NCBI GenBank assembly: GCA_934691925.1
Contig: CAKUTI010000020.1
Location: forward strand, 1-35,108
Source: an uncultured Treponema sp.
GTDB lineage: Bacteria > Spirochaetota > Spirochaetia > Treponematales > Treponemataceae
Length of the DNA: 35,108 bases
Direction: 5' to 3'
Below are positions 8,836 through 16,375 of the stretch, piece after piece. Position 1 is the stretch's first letter; each line of letters begins with the position of its first letter. The position numbers were made by a program, and so were the translations under genes. Under the pieces are notes generated by a model, which worked only from the letters and a program-made list of their open reading frames with translations, did no database searches and was not told the origin of the DNA.

Positions 8836-8886
8836 GTCATTCTGAACTTTTTTTGATAGATTCTGAAATAAATTCAGAATAACAAG
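8836..8886. repeat. ATTCTGAA dispersed hairpin element, copy 1
   Basis: The element opens with GTCATTCTGAAC and continues into a perfect hairpin, ATTCTGAA (8860-8867), loop ATAAA, TTCAGAAT (8873-8880), then AACAAGAC. A related hairpin with paired base changes lies at 25507-25527. The element is intergenic. Confidence 0.6.
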
Positions 8887-8942
8887 ACTTTTTAAAAGCT
8901 ACCACAAGCTTTTCGTGATTTTTTCAAACTTTCAATTTCATT

Positions 8943-9326
8943 TCAAACATCAAGCGAGAAAATCGCTCCTGCCTGTGGCTGCGCTCCCGCAAGTCCGTAA
9001 CCTGTCGCCTGCGCAACCTGAACATTTGTCTGAATCTGCGTCTGCGTGTTCTGAATCAGCGCGTCAAGCTGCTTGTCATCAATCTGTTCGGTCTTAACAT
9101 CGAGCTTCGGCTTTCCTTTCATCGTAATCAGCTGGTTCAAAAGAGAGTTGAGAATCTGAATCTTGCTGATTGAAACGCCACCCTGGTTCGGCTTTGCAGC
9201 AACTCCAGCAACGTGGTCAAAATGAGAATAGATTAAATTTTGCGGCTTAACCGGAACATAAAGCTTCGAGCTTCCGCCCGTGATAATTCCGCTGTAGCTG
9301 TAAGCATTTAATGTAACTGCACCCAT
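8943..9326 (-). CDS. Conserved-looking hypothetical protein, 127 aa
   Basis: I cannot name a family for this protein. It has no signal peptide or membrane span. Its N-terminus is rich in Gly, Ser and Tyr (AYSYSGIITGGSSKLYVP), the middle (residues 65-95) is a charged helix-like stretch, and the C-terminus is rich in Gln, Ala and Gly (near VAQATGYGLAGAQPQAG). The composition recalls small flagellar or export-linked proteins, but that is a guess. AGAGGT lies upstream of the ATG. It starts 54 bases after the solute-binding lipoprotein gene on the same strand and may be part of that transcript. A terminator follows at 8782-8813. Confidence 0.7.
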   Translation of the reverse strand: MGAVTLNAYSYSGIITGGSSKLYVPVKPQNLIYSHFDHVAGVAAKPNQGGVSISKIQILNSLLNQLITMKGKPKLDVKTEQIDDKQLDALIQNTQTQIQTNVQVAQATGYGLAGAQPQAGAIFSLDV

Positions 9327-9380
9327 AATCCCAACCTCTAATCTGATTATCGGAAATTGGGAAAAGAAATTTAGAATTTT

Positions 9381-10640
9381 TTAATTAAACTGCTTGCGCC
9401 AGCTTGACAAAAGCTCTTCCATCGTTTTTGGCTGAACAGCTGAGTCAGTTTTTGTGGAATCAGAAAGATAAGGAAGAACAACGCGCTCTTTCAAACTTTT
9501 CCAGCGTTCAGGAAGCGGCTCAGGATACAAAATCGCGTTCTCGTCAGGAAGATTTCCAAGAAGATTTTTATAATACGAAGGCAGAATACGCTCGTTCACA
9601 GATTTTAAAGACGAAAATCCGTTGCAAATTCCAAAAGTCGTAATGTCAAGATGCATATTCCGGCTGCGTTCAAGGAGATTTTTCTGCGTGTTCTCGTTGA
9701 AAAGCCAGATTATAAAGTCAAACGCATTTTTTGTGTTCGATGATTTTCTGTAAACGCCAATCATCACAATGTCGTCTTCAATACGGACTTTTCCTTCGTT
9801 TGAAAGCCACTTAAAGTCAATTCCTGAAATCTGCTCCTGTGGCAAGCTGAAAAATTTGTCGCTTGTAGTGTAGGCAAAAAGGCATTTCCCAGACAAAACC
9901 TGCTTTTGAACCGGCATATAAAGATATTTGAACGAAAAATCCTGTTCAGCAGAAGTGCTTGTGTTTTTTTCGGAAGTCCAGTTTTTAAGAGATTCAACGC
10001 TTTGCGCCAGTTTTTCTTGATTCCAGATAATCGCGTTTCCTTTTTCTTCTATGTCCGCGCCACAGCTTTTCACAAATTCATAAAGAAATTCCTGATTCCA
10101 AGACGGAGCGAATCCCATTTTCGTGTAAATTCCGCTGGAATTTTTCTCGTTGAAAACAACCGAAGTCTCCTCGAGCTTTGAAAATTCAAGAGCTCCGCTT
10201 TCAGAAACGAGCGGAGACTTTGCCTCGTCAAAAATTACAGCAGGAAGATTGAAGCTCAAAGGAAGAAGATATTGGTTCCCGTCAGATTTTCCAAAATCGA
10301 GAAGTGGAGAATAAACAAGCGAAGTGTCAACCTGAGAACGCCCCAAAATTGATTCAAGCGGAGCGAAATTCTTTTTGATTCTGGAATTTTTCAGAAGTGG
10401 GCCGATTAAGATGTCGGGCTTTTTTTCATCGCTCGCAGGCGGAAGCGAAGCCGCAAGATTTTCCTTATAAACGACAATCGCTTTTGCCTTGTCCTGCGCA
10501 GCATTGAAATATTCAGCGTAAGAAACGATTTCCGCCCTGTCCGTCCAAATCACAATCGTTTTCCGCAAAGAACACGAAATCAAAAAACTTGGGAACAAGG
10601 CGAGTAAAAATATTTTTTTCAGAAATTTGCAGATTCTCAA
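9381..10640 (-). CDS. Extracellular solute-binding lipoprotein (ABC-type)
   Basis: This 419-residue protein begins with a lipoprotein signal peptide and a lipobox FLISC, with the acylated Cys at residue 23. After that comes KTIVIWTDRAEIVSYAEYFN, which matches the start of family 1 solute-binding proteins (IxxWxDxxEhhxYxxxFN). Residues 90-400 keep the two-lobed pattern. The usual permease and ATPase genes are absent nearby, so the partner transporter is unknown and a non-transport role is possible. The start is a TTG whose last two bases lie within the TGA stop of the aminotransferase (TTGA, 10637-10640). This indicates translational coupling. No better in-frame start exists before the signal peptide. 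Confidence 0.82.
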   Translation of the reverse strand: MRICKFLKKIFLLALFPSFLISCSLRKTIVIWTDRAEIVSYAEYFNAAQDKAKAIVVYKENLAASLPPASDEKKPDILIGPLLKNSRIKKNFAPLESILGRSQVDTSLVYSPLLDFGKSDGNQYLLPLSFNLPAVIFDEAKSPLVSESGALEFSKLEETSVVFNEKNSSGIYTKMGFAPSWNQEFLYEFVKSCGADIEEKGNAIIWNQEKLAQSVESLKNWTSEKNTSTSAEQDFSFKYLYMPVQKQVLSGKCLFAYTTSDKFFSLPQEQISGIDFKWLSNEGKVRIEDDIVMIGVYRKSSNTKNAFDFIIWLFNENTQKNLLERSRNMHLDITTFGICNGFSSLKSVNERILPSYYKNLLGNLPDENAILYPEPLPERWKSLKERVVLPYLSDSTKTDSAVQPKTMEELLSSWRKQFN

Positions 10641-11932
10641 TTCTTAAAAGTTTCCGCAACTTCATAAATTGCGCTGTAGACAGTTTCAATTTTGTCAACA
10701 TCAACAGAACTGAACGCGACGCGCAAAGTTTTTGAATCGATCGAGATTGTTCCGATTGCTTTTGTCTCCAAAATTTTCTTTCTAAGAACTTCCGCATCAA
10801 CGCCTTTTACATTGAAGCTCATAAAATATCCGGAATTGAAAGGCAAAGCCTCGAGGACTGAAGATTTGTGCGACGCAACAAATTTTCTGACAGTTTTGTA
10901 GCGTTCTTCAAGAACATCTCTGAAAGCTTTTTTCTCTTCCTCGATTTTCGGGTCGGCGAGAGCCTTCAAGACAAGCGACTGAGACGGAGTTGAAGAACAT
11001 GAAACTGACGAGCGGATAAGTCCCATCAATTTTTTGACAAGCGCGTCATACTGCTCGTCTGTCATTCCTTTTCCGCCGAACGTCAAAAATCCTGTTCTGA
11101 ATCCCCAGGCGAAATCTTCTTTTGTAGGTCCGTCGATTTTTACGGCAAGAACATTTTCGTGAATGTCAGCAAGCTCTGCAAAAAGCGACTGAGGATAAAT
11201 ATCATCTTCGTAATTCAAGCCAAAATAAGCGTCGTCGTCCCAAACGAGAACTTTCGCGCCAGACTCCGCAATTTCTTTTACAGCCTGAGCAATTTCAGCA
11301 GCTTCTTTTTTTGTCGGAGAATATCCGCTAGGATTCTGAGGAAAGTTCAAGAGAACGCGGACAGAACCGTTTTCATCAGCTTCTTTTTTGAGAGCGGCTT
11401 TGAAAGATTCAATATCGAATCCGCCGTTTTTGAACATATTGAAATAATGAAGATCTGCTCCGCGGCGTGTCTCAACGATGAGAGAATAATTGTCCCAAGA
11501 AGGATCAGCAACCAAAAGCGGATGCTTTTCATCAATAAACAAGTCAGCAAGATATGAAATTCCAGCCGTCAAACCAGGAACAACAACAGGAGTTGAAACG
11601 TTCTTTCCATTAAGAGATGGATTTTTCGCAAAGATTTTCTCTTTCCAAAGCGCGCGCAAGTCAGGATTTCCGGCAGTCGGAGCGTAAGAGACAAGCTCGC
11701 CGGCAGTCAAATCCGGGGCAAATTTATGAACAGCCTCGAGAATTGCTGGCTTTCCGCCGATTAAAGTTGTTCCGATTGTCGCATTTGCGGTTTTTCCGTA
11801 AATTTTCGCTTCTCCGCCCTGAGAAATAATTCCGCGCGGGAAGAAAATTCTTGTTCCTAAATCTGAAAGAAGGCTTCCGGCAGTCGTTCCGGCAAGCGTA
11901 TTATTCAATTCTTGTGCTAATGGGTTCAACAT
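10637..11932 (-). CDS. Class I/II PLP-dependent aminotransferase
   Basis: This 431-residue fold-type I enzyme has the expected features: a YAPTAGNPDLRALW segment near residues 83-96 (the usual Y.p..G...LR), VADPSWDNY near 140-148, NFPQNPSGYSPT near 196-207 (the NPxG motif) and WDDDAYFGL near 235-243. The PLP lysine is probably in KIDGPTKEDFAWGFRTGF near residue 273, with the phosphate-binding Arg following. Substrate specificity is not clear, and aromatic or aspartate types are possible. No Shine-Dalgarno site precedes the ATG. A TTGACA-N18-TACATT promoter ends only 8 bases before it, so the mRNA may be leaderless. The stop overlaps the TTG start of the lipoprotein gene. Confidence 0.9.
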   Translation of the reverse strand: MLNPLAQELNNTLAGTTAGSLLSDLGTRIFFPRGIISQGGEAKIYGKTANATIGTTLIGGKPAILEAVHKFAPDLTAGELVSYAPTAGNPDLRALWKEKIFAKNPSLNGKNVSTPVVVPGLTAGISYLADLFIDEKHPLLVADPSWDNYSLIVETRRGADLHYFNMFKNGGFDIESFKAALKKEADENGSVRVLLNFPQNPSGYSPTKKEAAEIAQAVKEIAESGAKVLVWDDDAYFGLNYEDDIYPQSLFAELADIHENVLAVKIDGPTKEDFAWGFRTGFLTFGGKGMTDEQYDALVKKLMGLIRSSVSCSSTPSQSLVLKALADPKIEEEKKAFRDVLEERYKTVRKFVASHKSSVLEALPFNSGYFMSFNVKGVDAEVLRKKILETKAIGTISIDSKTLRVAFSSVDVDKIETVYSAIYEVAETFKN

Positions 11933-11940
11933 GATAAATT

Positions 11941-11970
11941 AATGTATCGTTTTTAAATATGCAGTGTCAA
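11941..11970 (-). promoter_or_regulatory. Promoter of the aminotransferase gene, possibly leaderless
   Basis: On the minus strand TTGACA (plus 11965-11970) and TACATT (plus 11941-11946) are 18 bases apart. A start 6-8 bases past the -10 box would fall at about 11933-11935, only one to three bases before the ATG at 11932. Confidence 0.55.
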
Positions 11971-11999
11971 TCAATAAAAAGCATGAAAAATGTATAAAT

Positions 12000-12016
12000 A
12001 TGCAAATTTTTTGCAT
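12000..12016. promoter_or_regulatory. ATGCAAA palindrome between divergent genes
   Basis: ATGCAAA (12000-12006), TTT, TTTGCAT (12010-12016) is a perfect inverted repeat between the aminotransferase and moxR starts. A TATAAA at 11993-11998 next to it could be the moxR -10 box, so the palindrome would sit over that promoter's start site. An operator role is inferred only from position. Confidence 0.4.
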
Positions 12017-12034
12017 AAATAATCAGGAAAAGCA

Positions 12035-13048
12035 ATGTCGGAAAATCAGAAATTTGAAGAATGTAAAAAAATAATCGAAGATTGCAAAAAAGAAATTTCC
12101 AAAAGAATCGTCGGGCAAGAACAAGTAATCGACGGGATTTTAACTGCGGTTATCTGCGGCGGACACGTTCTTCTTGAAGGCGTTCCAGGACTTGCAAAAA
12201 CTTTGGCGGTAAAAACTCTCGCGGAAATCTCGAATCTTGATTTTAAGAGGATTCAGTTCACGCCGGATTTGCTTCCAGCGGACATCATCGGAACGCTGAT
12301 TTATGAGCAGAACAACGCGAAATTTTCAGTGCGGAAAGGCCCGATTTTTACAAACGTTGTCTTGGCAGACGAAATAAACCGCTCGCCTGCAAAAGTCCAG
12401 TCCGCGCTGCTCGAGGCGATGGCGGAGCATCAGGTTACGATTGGCGAGGAAACTTACAAACTGCCTGAGCCTTTTTTAGTTCTTGCGACTCAGAATCCGA
12501 TTGACCAGGAAGGAACTTACAATCTTCCTGAAGCCGAGCTTGACCGTTTTCTATTGAAAGTTACGGTAAACTACCCCGCTCCGCAGGAAGAAGTCCAGAT
12601 TGTGAAGACGGCAGGAAAAGCGAGCGAAGTTTCGGTTTCAAAAATACTAAATCAGGAAAAAATTTCAGAATTCCGCTCGCTTTTAAATGAAGTCGCGTGC
12701 GATGACAAGCTCGTTGAATACATCGTCTCGATTGTTTCCGCGACGCGGCCGGTTCAAGACAAAAAAACAGGCGGAAGGCTTTCAACAAGAGTTTCTTCAG
12801 TGCGGAAAGACGACATTGCAAAATACATTTCGTTTGGAGCGTCTCCGAGAGCTGGAATCGCGCTTTTACAGTGCGCAAAAGTTCAGGCGATGTTCAACGG
12901 ACGCTCATTCGTGCTGCCAGAAGATATAAAAGCCGTCGCGCCTAGCGTTTTGAGGCACAGGCTAGTTCTTTCGTACGAGGCTGCGGCTGACGAAATCACA
13001 AGCGACGACATAATCTCGAAAATTTTGAATTTGATGCCGCTTCCGTAA
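12035..13048 (+). CDS. moxR: MoxR-family AAA+ ATPase of the bat operon
   Basis: This 337-residue ATPase has Walker A GVPGLAKT near residues 50-57, Walker B VVLADEINRS near 108-117 and sensor ATQNPIDQEGTYNLPEAELDRF near 151-172, which is the MoxR (AAA_3) hallmark. The C-terminal lid contains SPRAGIALLQ. MoxR proteins act as chaperone-like partners of VWA proteins. Here the DUF58 and BatA/BatB VWA genes follow on the same strand. An AGGAAAAG site precedes the ATG. A 215-base structured gap separates it from the rest of the operon, which could lower downstream expression relative to moxR. Confidence 0.94.
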   Translation: MSENQKFEECKKIIEDCKKEISKRIVGQEQVIDGILTAVICGGHVLLEGVPGLAKTLAVKTLAEISNLDFKRIQFTPDLLPADIIGTLIYEQNNAKFSVRKGPIFTNVVLADEINRSPAKVQSALLEAMAEHQVTIGEETYKLPEPFLVLATQNPIDQEGTYNLPEAELDRFLLKVTVNYPAPQEEVQIVKTAGKASEVSVSKILNQEKISEFRSLLNEVACDDKLVEYIVSIVSATRPVQDKKTGGRLSTRVSSVRKDDIAKYISFGASPRAGIALLQCAKVQAMFNGRSFVLPEDIKAVAPSVLRHRLVLSYEAAADEITSDDIISKILNLMPLP

Positions 13049-13263
13049 TCAGGGCGTTGCGGGATTACGGTTCAGGCGCAGCCTTCACCGAGACTCACTA
13101 AAAACGCTTCTCAAGCGTTTTTCGGCTATGCCGACGTTCCCTACCCGACAGAGTGGGTAGCGCAAAAGCCAACAAAGTGGAGAGAATAGCCTCTGCTTGC
13201 AGATGGCGATTCGCGTAACGACTTGACTTTGGAGCGAGGGAGAGACTTCTCCTTTTTAAAATT
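13049..13263 (+). other. Structured, GC-richer insert between moxR and the DUF58 gene
   Basis: I find no credible gene in this 215-base gap. It looks more GC-rich than its surroundings and holds a chain of hairpins. These are AAAAACGCTT-CTC-AAGCGTTTTT (13100-13122, terminator-like), CGGC-TAT-GCCG (13123-13133), CTACCC-8-GGGTAG (13141-13160) and GGAGA-GACT-TCTCC (13239-13252). The last buries the only GGGAG motif upstream of the DUF58 start. The other operon genes overlap or sit tightly, so this looks like an inserted repeat element or an internal attenuator. Confidence 0.55.
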
Positions 13264-14175
13264 ATGCTTGAAAAAAATAGATTTGCAAAAAGAGCGTCTC
13301 TTCTTCGGATTTCGGCTTTGACGCTGGCGGAAAATCTCAAAAACGGAGGCTTCAAATCGGTTTTTCGCGGTCAGGGAATTGAATTCAGCGACGTGCGCGA
13401 CTATCTTCCCGGCGACAACGTGCGTTCAATCGACTGGAACGTTACGGCGAGAATGGGGCGGCCGTTCATCAAGCAATACGAGGAAGACCGCGAACTGAAC
13501 GTTTTTCTGATTGTTGACTGCTCAGAATCGATGAAATCAGGCTCGGGCGGAAATTCGCGGCTTTTTCAGGCTTCGGAGACTGCGGCTTTAATTTTGCTTG
13601 CGGCGGAAAAAAATTCCGGGGCGGTCGGCGCAGTTTTTTTTGACGGAGAAATCAGATTTTCGTGTCCGCCAAAGCCAGGCTCAAAAAATGCGATGATGAT
13701 TCTTTCAAAGTTCGACAAAATCGAAAGCGAAAACGAAGATGAAAACGCAAACGGCTCTGCGCTTGCGAACGCGATTGCAGGAGCTTCAAAAATCTTAAAA
13801 AAACGCTCGCTGATTTTTATAATTTCGGATTTCCGCGCGACAAAATGGGAAAAAAACTTTGCACAACTTGCGGAAAAAAACGATGTTGTCGCAGTGAAAA
13901 TCACGGATCCGTCGGACTTGGAGCTTCCAGAAGCCGGCACGATGACTTTTTTTGACCCGGAAACAAAAAAACGCGCAATTTTTCCGACTTCATCAAAAAA
14001 ATTCAAGCAGGCTTGGCTTGAAGACAACCGAAAACGCACCGAAAAGTGGAAGAATTTTTGCGAAAAGCACGGAGCGGATTCTGTTTTGATTTCGACAAAC
14101 GAAGACAGCGCGCTCGCCTTGACAAAATTTTTCGCTCAAAAATCGATGGCGGGCAAAAACGGAGCGGAATTTTGA
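13264..14175 (+). CDS. DUF58 family protein with VWA-like domain
   Basis: This 303-residue cytoplasmic protein has the DUF58 core FRGQGIEFSDVRDYLPGDNVRSIDWN near residues 36-61, followed by a VWA-like fold with the metal-site motif DCSES near residues 82-86 and IISDFR near 178-183. DUF58 proteins work with MoxR ATPases. The ATG has no Shine-Dalgarno site at normal distance. The nearest GGGAG (13238-13242) is 21 bases away and is paired in a hairpin. Translation may therefore be weak or controlled by that structure. No later start fits the family alignment. The stop overlaps the next start by TTGA. Confidence 0.9.
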   Translation: MLEKNRFAKRASLLRISALTLAENLKNGGFKSVFRGQGIEFSDVRDYLPGDNVRSIDWNVTARMGRPFIKQYEEDRELNVFLIVDCSESMKSGSGGNSRLFQASETAALILLAAEKNSGAVGAVFFDGEIRFSCPPKPGSKNAMMILSKFDKIESENEDENANGSALANAIAGASKILKKRSLIFIISDFRATKWEKNFAQLAEKNDVVAVKITDPSDLELPEAGTMTFFDPETKKRAIFPTSSKKFKQAWLEDNRKRTEKWKNFCEKHGADSVLISTNEDSALALTKFFAQKSMAGKNGAEF

Positions 14176-15371
14176 AAAATCTTAAAAATTTACCGAAAAT
14201 TGCTTTTGCCTCGGCTTTTCTCGCCTTTTTTTCAAGCGCGGCCGCCGAAAATATGCAGATTGTTTTTCCAAAAAACGCGAACATCGGAGACACGATCGAG
14301 ATAAAATATGTTTTTCATTCAAGCGAGAATTTTGCGGACGATTTTTTTTCTGATAAAAATAGAAAAAATTTTTCAAAAGACGAGAATTCTGAAAACGACA
14401 AAAACTCGAAAAACGAAAACACACCGAGCAGCGAAAACTTAGATTCAAAAAATGGGCAAAATGAAAACGCGAAAAACTTTGTTTCAAATTCGAAATCCTT
14501 GAAAATAGAGCTTCGCGCCGACTCAGAATTTTTCAAATCTCATGAAAACGATTTTGCGGTAAAGGAAATTTTTCTTGAAAAAACGAATTCCGACTACACG
14601 CTTTCGCTAAAAGTCGTTCCATGGAAAACTGGCTACCTGATAATTCCGCCGTTCGACTTGCTTTCGCTGCTTCACGAGGCAAAAAATTCCCAAACCAAAA
14701 AAAAATCGCGCAATTTTATGATAACTTTGAAGCCGATTCCGATAAATTCGCTCGCTGAAAAAAACGCGGTTTCAGACTTTCGGCCGCAGGCAGCCCCGAA
14801 AACGCTTCCGGGAACATTGATTTTTCTTGCGGTCAGAATCGGAATTTACATTTTTCTGATTTTTGCGGCGATTTTCGCAATCTTGAAAATTCCGGCGACG
14901 GCAAAAATCATCGGGAATTTCGCTTATCTTTTCTCGCTCAGAAAAAATTCACGGAAAACGGCAAAAAAGCTTAAAAATCTTTTGTCGTCATCTGAAAAAA
15001 TCAAACATGACAAGGATTTTGCGCAGAATCTTCAAAACATTTTGCGCGACTTTCTTAAAAAAAGATTCTCAAGGAATTTTTCTTCGGTTTCAACAAACGC
15101 GATTTATCAGGAATTTGAGAATTTGCTCGGCGGAGAGCTCTCAGAATTTCAGGACGCGGCGGTTGAAAATCTGATTGAAGTTTTTTTCCGAACGGATTTC
15201 ATAAGATATTCGCCAAATGCGGCTTTTCAAGACGGAGAACGCGAAAAAATCATCTTAAAATCGCTTGAAATGCTGAGTCTTTTTGACACAAACGAGAATG
15301 AAATTGAAACTGAGAAAAATAAAAACGAAAAATGCGGCTCAAAAAATTCAAAAAGAGGAAATGAACTATGA
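14172..15371 (+). CDS. BatD-like membrane-anchored protein of the bat operon
   Basis: The start is a TTG at 14172 that shares two bases with the DUF58 stop, with GGAGCGG 5-11 bases before it. This gives a 399-residue protein whose N-terminus is a good signal peptide (MKNLKNLPKIAFASAFLAFF then SSAAA). Residues 27-55 resemble the start of BatD-type domains (MQIVFPKNANIGDTIEIKYV). Residues 58-105 are a low-complexity Asn/Lys/Glu/Ser stretch. A single membrane span lies at about 214-240, and a helical cytoplasmic domain of about 150 residues follows. A gene with this plan between DUF58 and batA is common in bat operons. The exact family is uncertain. Confidence 0.8.
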   Translation: MKNLKNLPKIAFASAFLAFFSSAAAENMQIVFPKNANIGDTIEIKYVFHSSENFADDFFSDKNRKNFSKDENSENDKNSKNENTPSSENLDSKNGQNENAKNFVSNSKSLKIELRADSEFFKSHENDFAVKEIFLEKTNSDYTLSLKVVPWKTGYLIIPPFDLLSLLHEAKNSQTKKKSRNFMITLKPIPINSLAEKNAVSDFRPQAAPKTLPGTLIFLAVRIGIYIFLIFAAIFAILKIPATAKIIGNFAYLFSLRKNSRKTAKKLKNLLSSSEKIKHDKDFAQNLQNILRDFLKKRFSRNFSSVSTNAIYQEFENLLGGELSEFQDAAVENLIEVFFRTDFIRYSPNAAFQDGEREKIILKSLEMLSLFDTNENEIETEKNKNEKCGSKNSKRGNEL

Positions 15372-16375
15372 TTTTTGAAAATCCGGCGGCATTTCTTTTG
15401 CTTTTTGCAATTTCACTTTTCTACATTTTGCGGCATTACAAAATTTTCACGAAACCGTCGTTTCCGCTCACTTTTTCAGACTGGAACGGAAAATCATTTA
15501 TATGGAAAGGAAAAGCGATTCCGTTCTTCAAATTTTTGTCGCGATTTTTTGTCTGGCTCGCATTCGCTTCTTTTGTGACTGCGCTCGCAAGCCCGGTAAT
15601 CCGTCAAAAAGAAAAAATCTACACAAGCAGAGGAACAGACATTCTTTTTGTTTTGGACACAAGCCCTTCGATGGCGGCAAAAGACATTTCAGTTGCAAAC
15701 GGAACTTTAACGAGATTTGAAGCCGCAAAAGCCGGAATCAGAACGCTGGTAAACGCAGAAAGCGGCGCGAACTACGGACTAGTTGCAATGGCAAGCGAAG
15801 CCGCGGCTGTAATTCCGCCGACAAGCAACCACAATCTTTTTTTGGAACGGCTCGAAAGCCTTAAAATCGGCGCGCTTGGCGAAAGCACCGCACTGGGAAC
15901 TGGAATCTGCACGGCGGTTTATCATCTCGTAACAAGCAAAGCCCCGAAAAAATGCGTTGTCTTAATCACAGACGGCGAAAACAATGCAGGCTCGGTTCAC
16001 CCAGAAACGGCGGCAATTCTCGCGGCGGAAAACGGAATCACGCTTTATACTTTCGGAATCGGCACAAAAGGAACAGTTCCGATCGAATATTCAGACCCGA
16101 GCGGAAATTTTCATTCAGGATTTTATGAATCCGACTTTGACACGAGACCGCTTGAAGAAATCGCTTCGGCGGCAGACGGGAAATATTTCGGAATTGAGAC
16201 GACTGCCTCGCTCGCCTCATCTTTGTCTGAAACCGCAAGAAAAGAAAACACGGCGCAGACTTTTCATTACAAAACCGTGGACACAGACTGCTACAGAAGT
16301 TTTCTGGTTCTCGCATTTTTGCTTTTTATCGCCGCGTGGGTTTCAAAGCGCGTGATTTTAAAGGAGCTTGTCTGA
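15368..16375 (+). CDS. batA: BatA-like VWA-domain membrane protein
   Basis: This is a 335-residue protein with an N-terminal membrane span (residues 5-21), a second near 55-75, a VWA domain and a C-terminal span near 310-330. The metal-ion-dependent adhesion site is complete: DTSPS at 97-101, a TALGTG Thr near 177-182 and TDGENN near 206-211. Such proteins face the periplasm and bind partner proteins through the metal. In other bacteria the Bat proteins are linked to oxygen tolerance and envelope integrity. The ATG overlaps the stop of the previous gene (ATGA), and its own stop overlaps the batB start by one base (TGATG). Confidence 0.92.
   Translation: MIFENPAAFLLLFAISLFYILRHYKIFTKPSFPLTFSDWNGKSFIWKGKAIPFFKFLSRFFVWLAFASFVTALASPVIRQKEKIYTSRGTDILFVLDTSPSMAAKDISVANGTLTRFEAAKAGIRTLVNAESGANYGLVAMASEAAAVIPPTSNHNLFLERLESLKIGALGESTALGTGICTAVYHLVTSKAPKKCVVLITDGENNAGSVHPETAAILAAENGITLYTFGIGTKGTVPIEYSDPSGNFHSGFYESDFDTRPLEEIASAADGKYFGIETTASLASSLSETARKENTAQTFHYKTVDTDCYRSFLVLAFLLFIAAWVSKRVILKELV

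Noticed and set aside
9381..10640. Complete ABC importer operon
   Set aside because: Only the binding lipoprotein is present. No permease or ATPase gene lies on either side.
13098..13355. 85-residue minus-strand frame covering the bat operon insert
   Set aside because: It has no ribosome site, runs opposite to the operon and overlaps the DUF58 start. The underlying DNA is better explained as structured or repeat sequence, though the frame could recur if the element is repeated.
16336..16374. Earlier in-frame ATG for the BatB-BatC gene
   Set aside because: It would overlap batA by 40 bases and lacks a ribosome site, while AAAGGAG fits the ATG at 16375 precisely.
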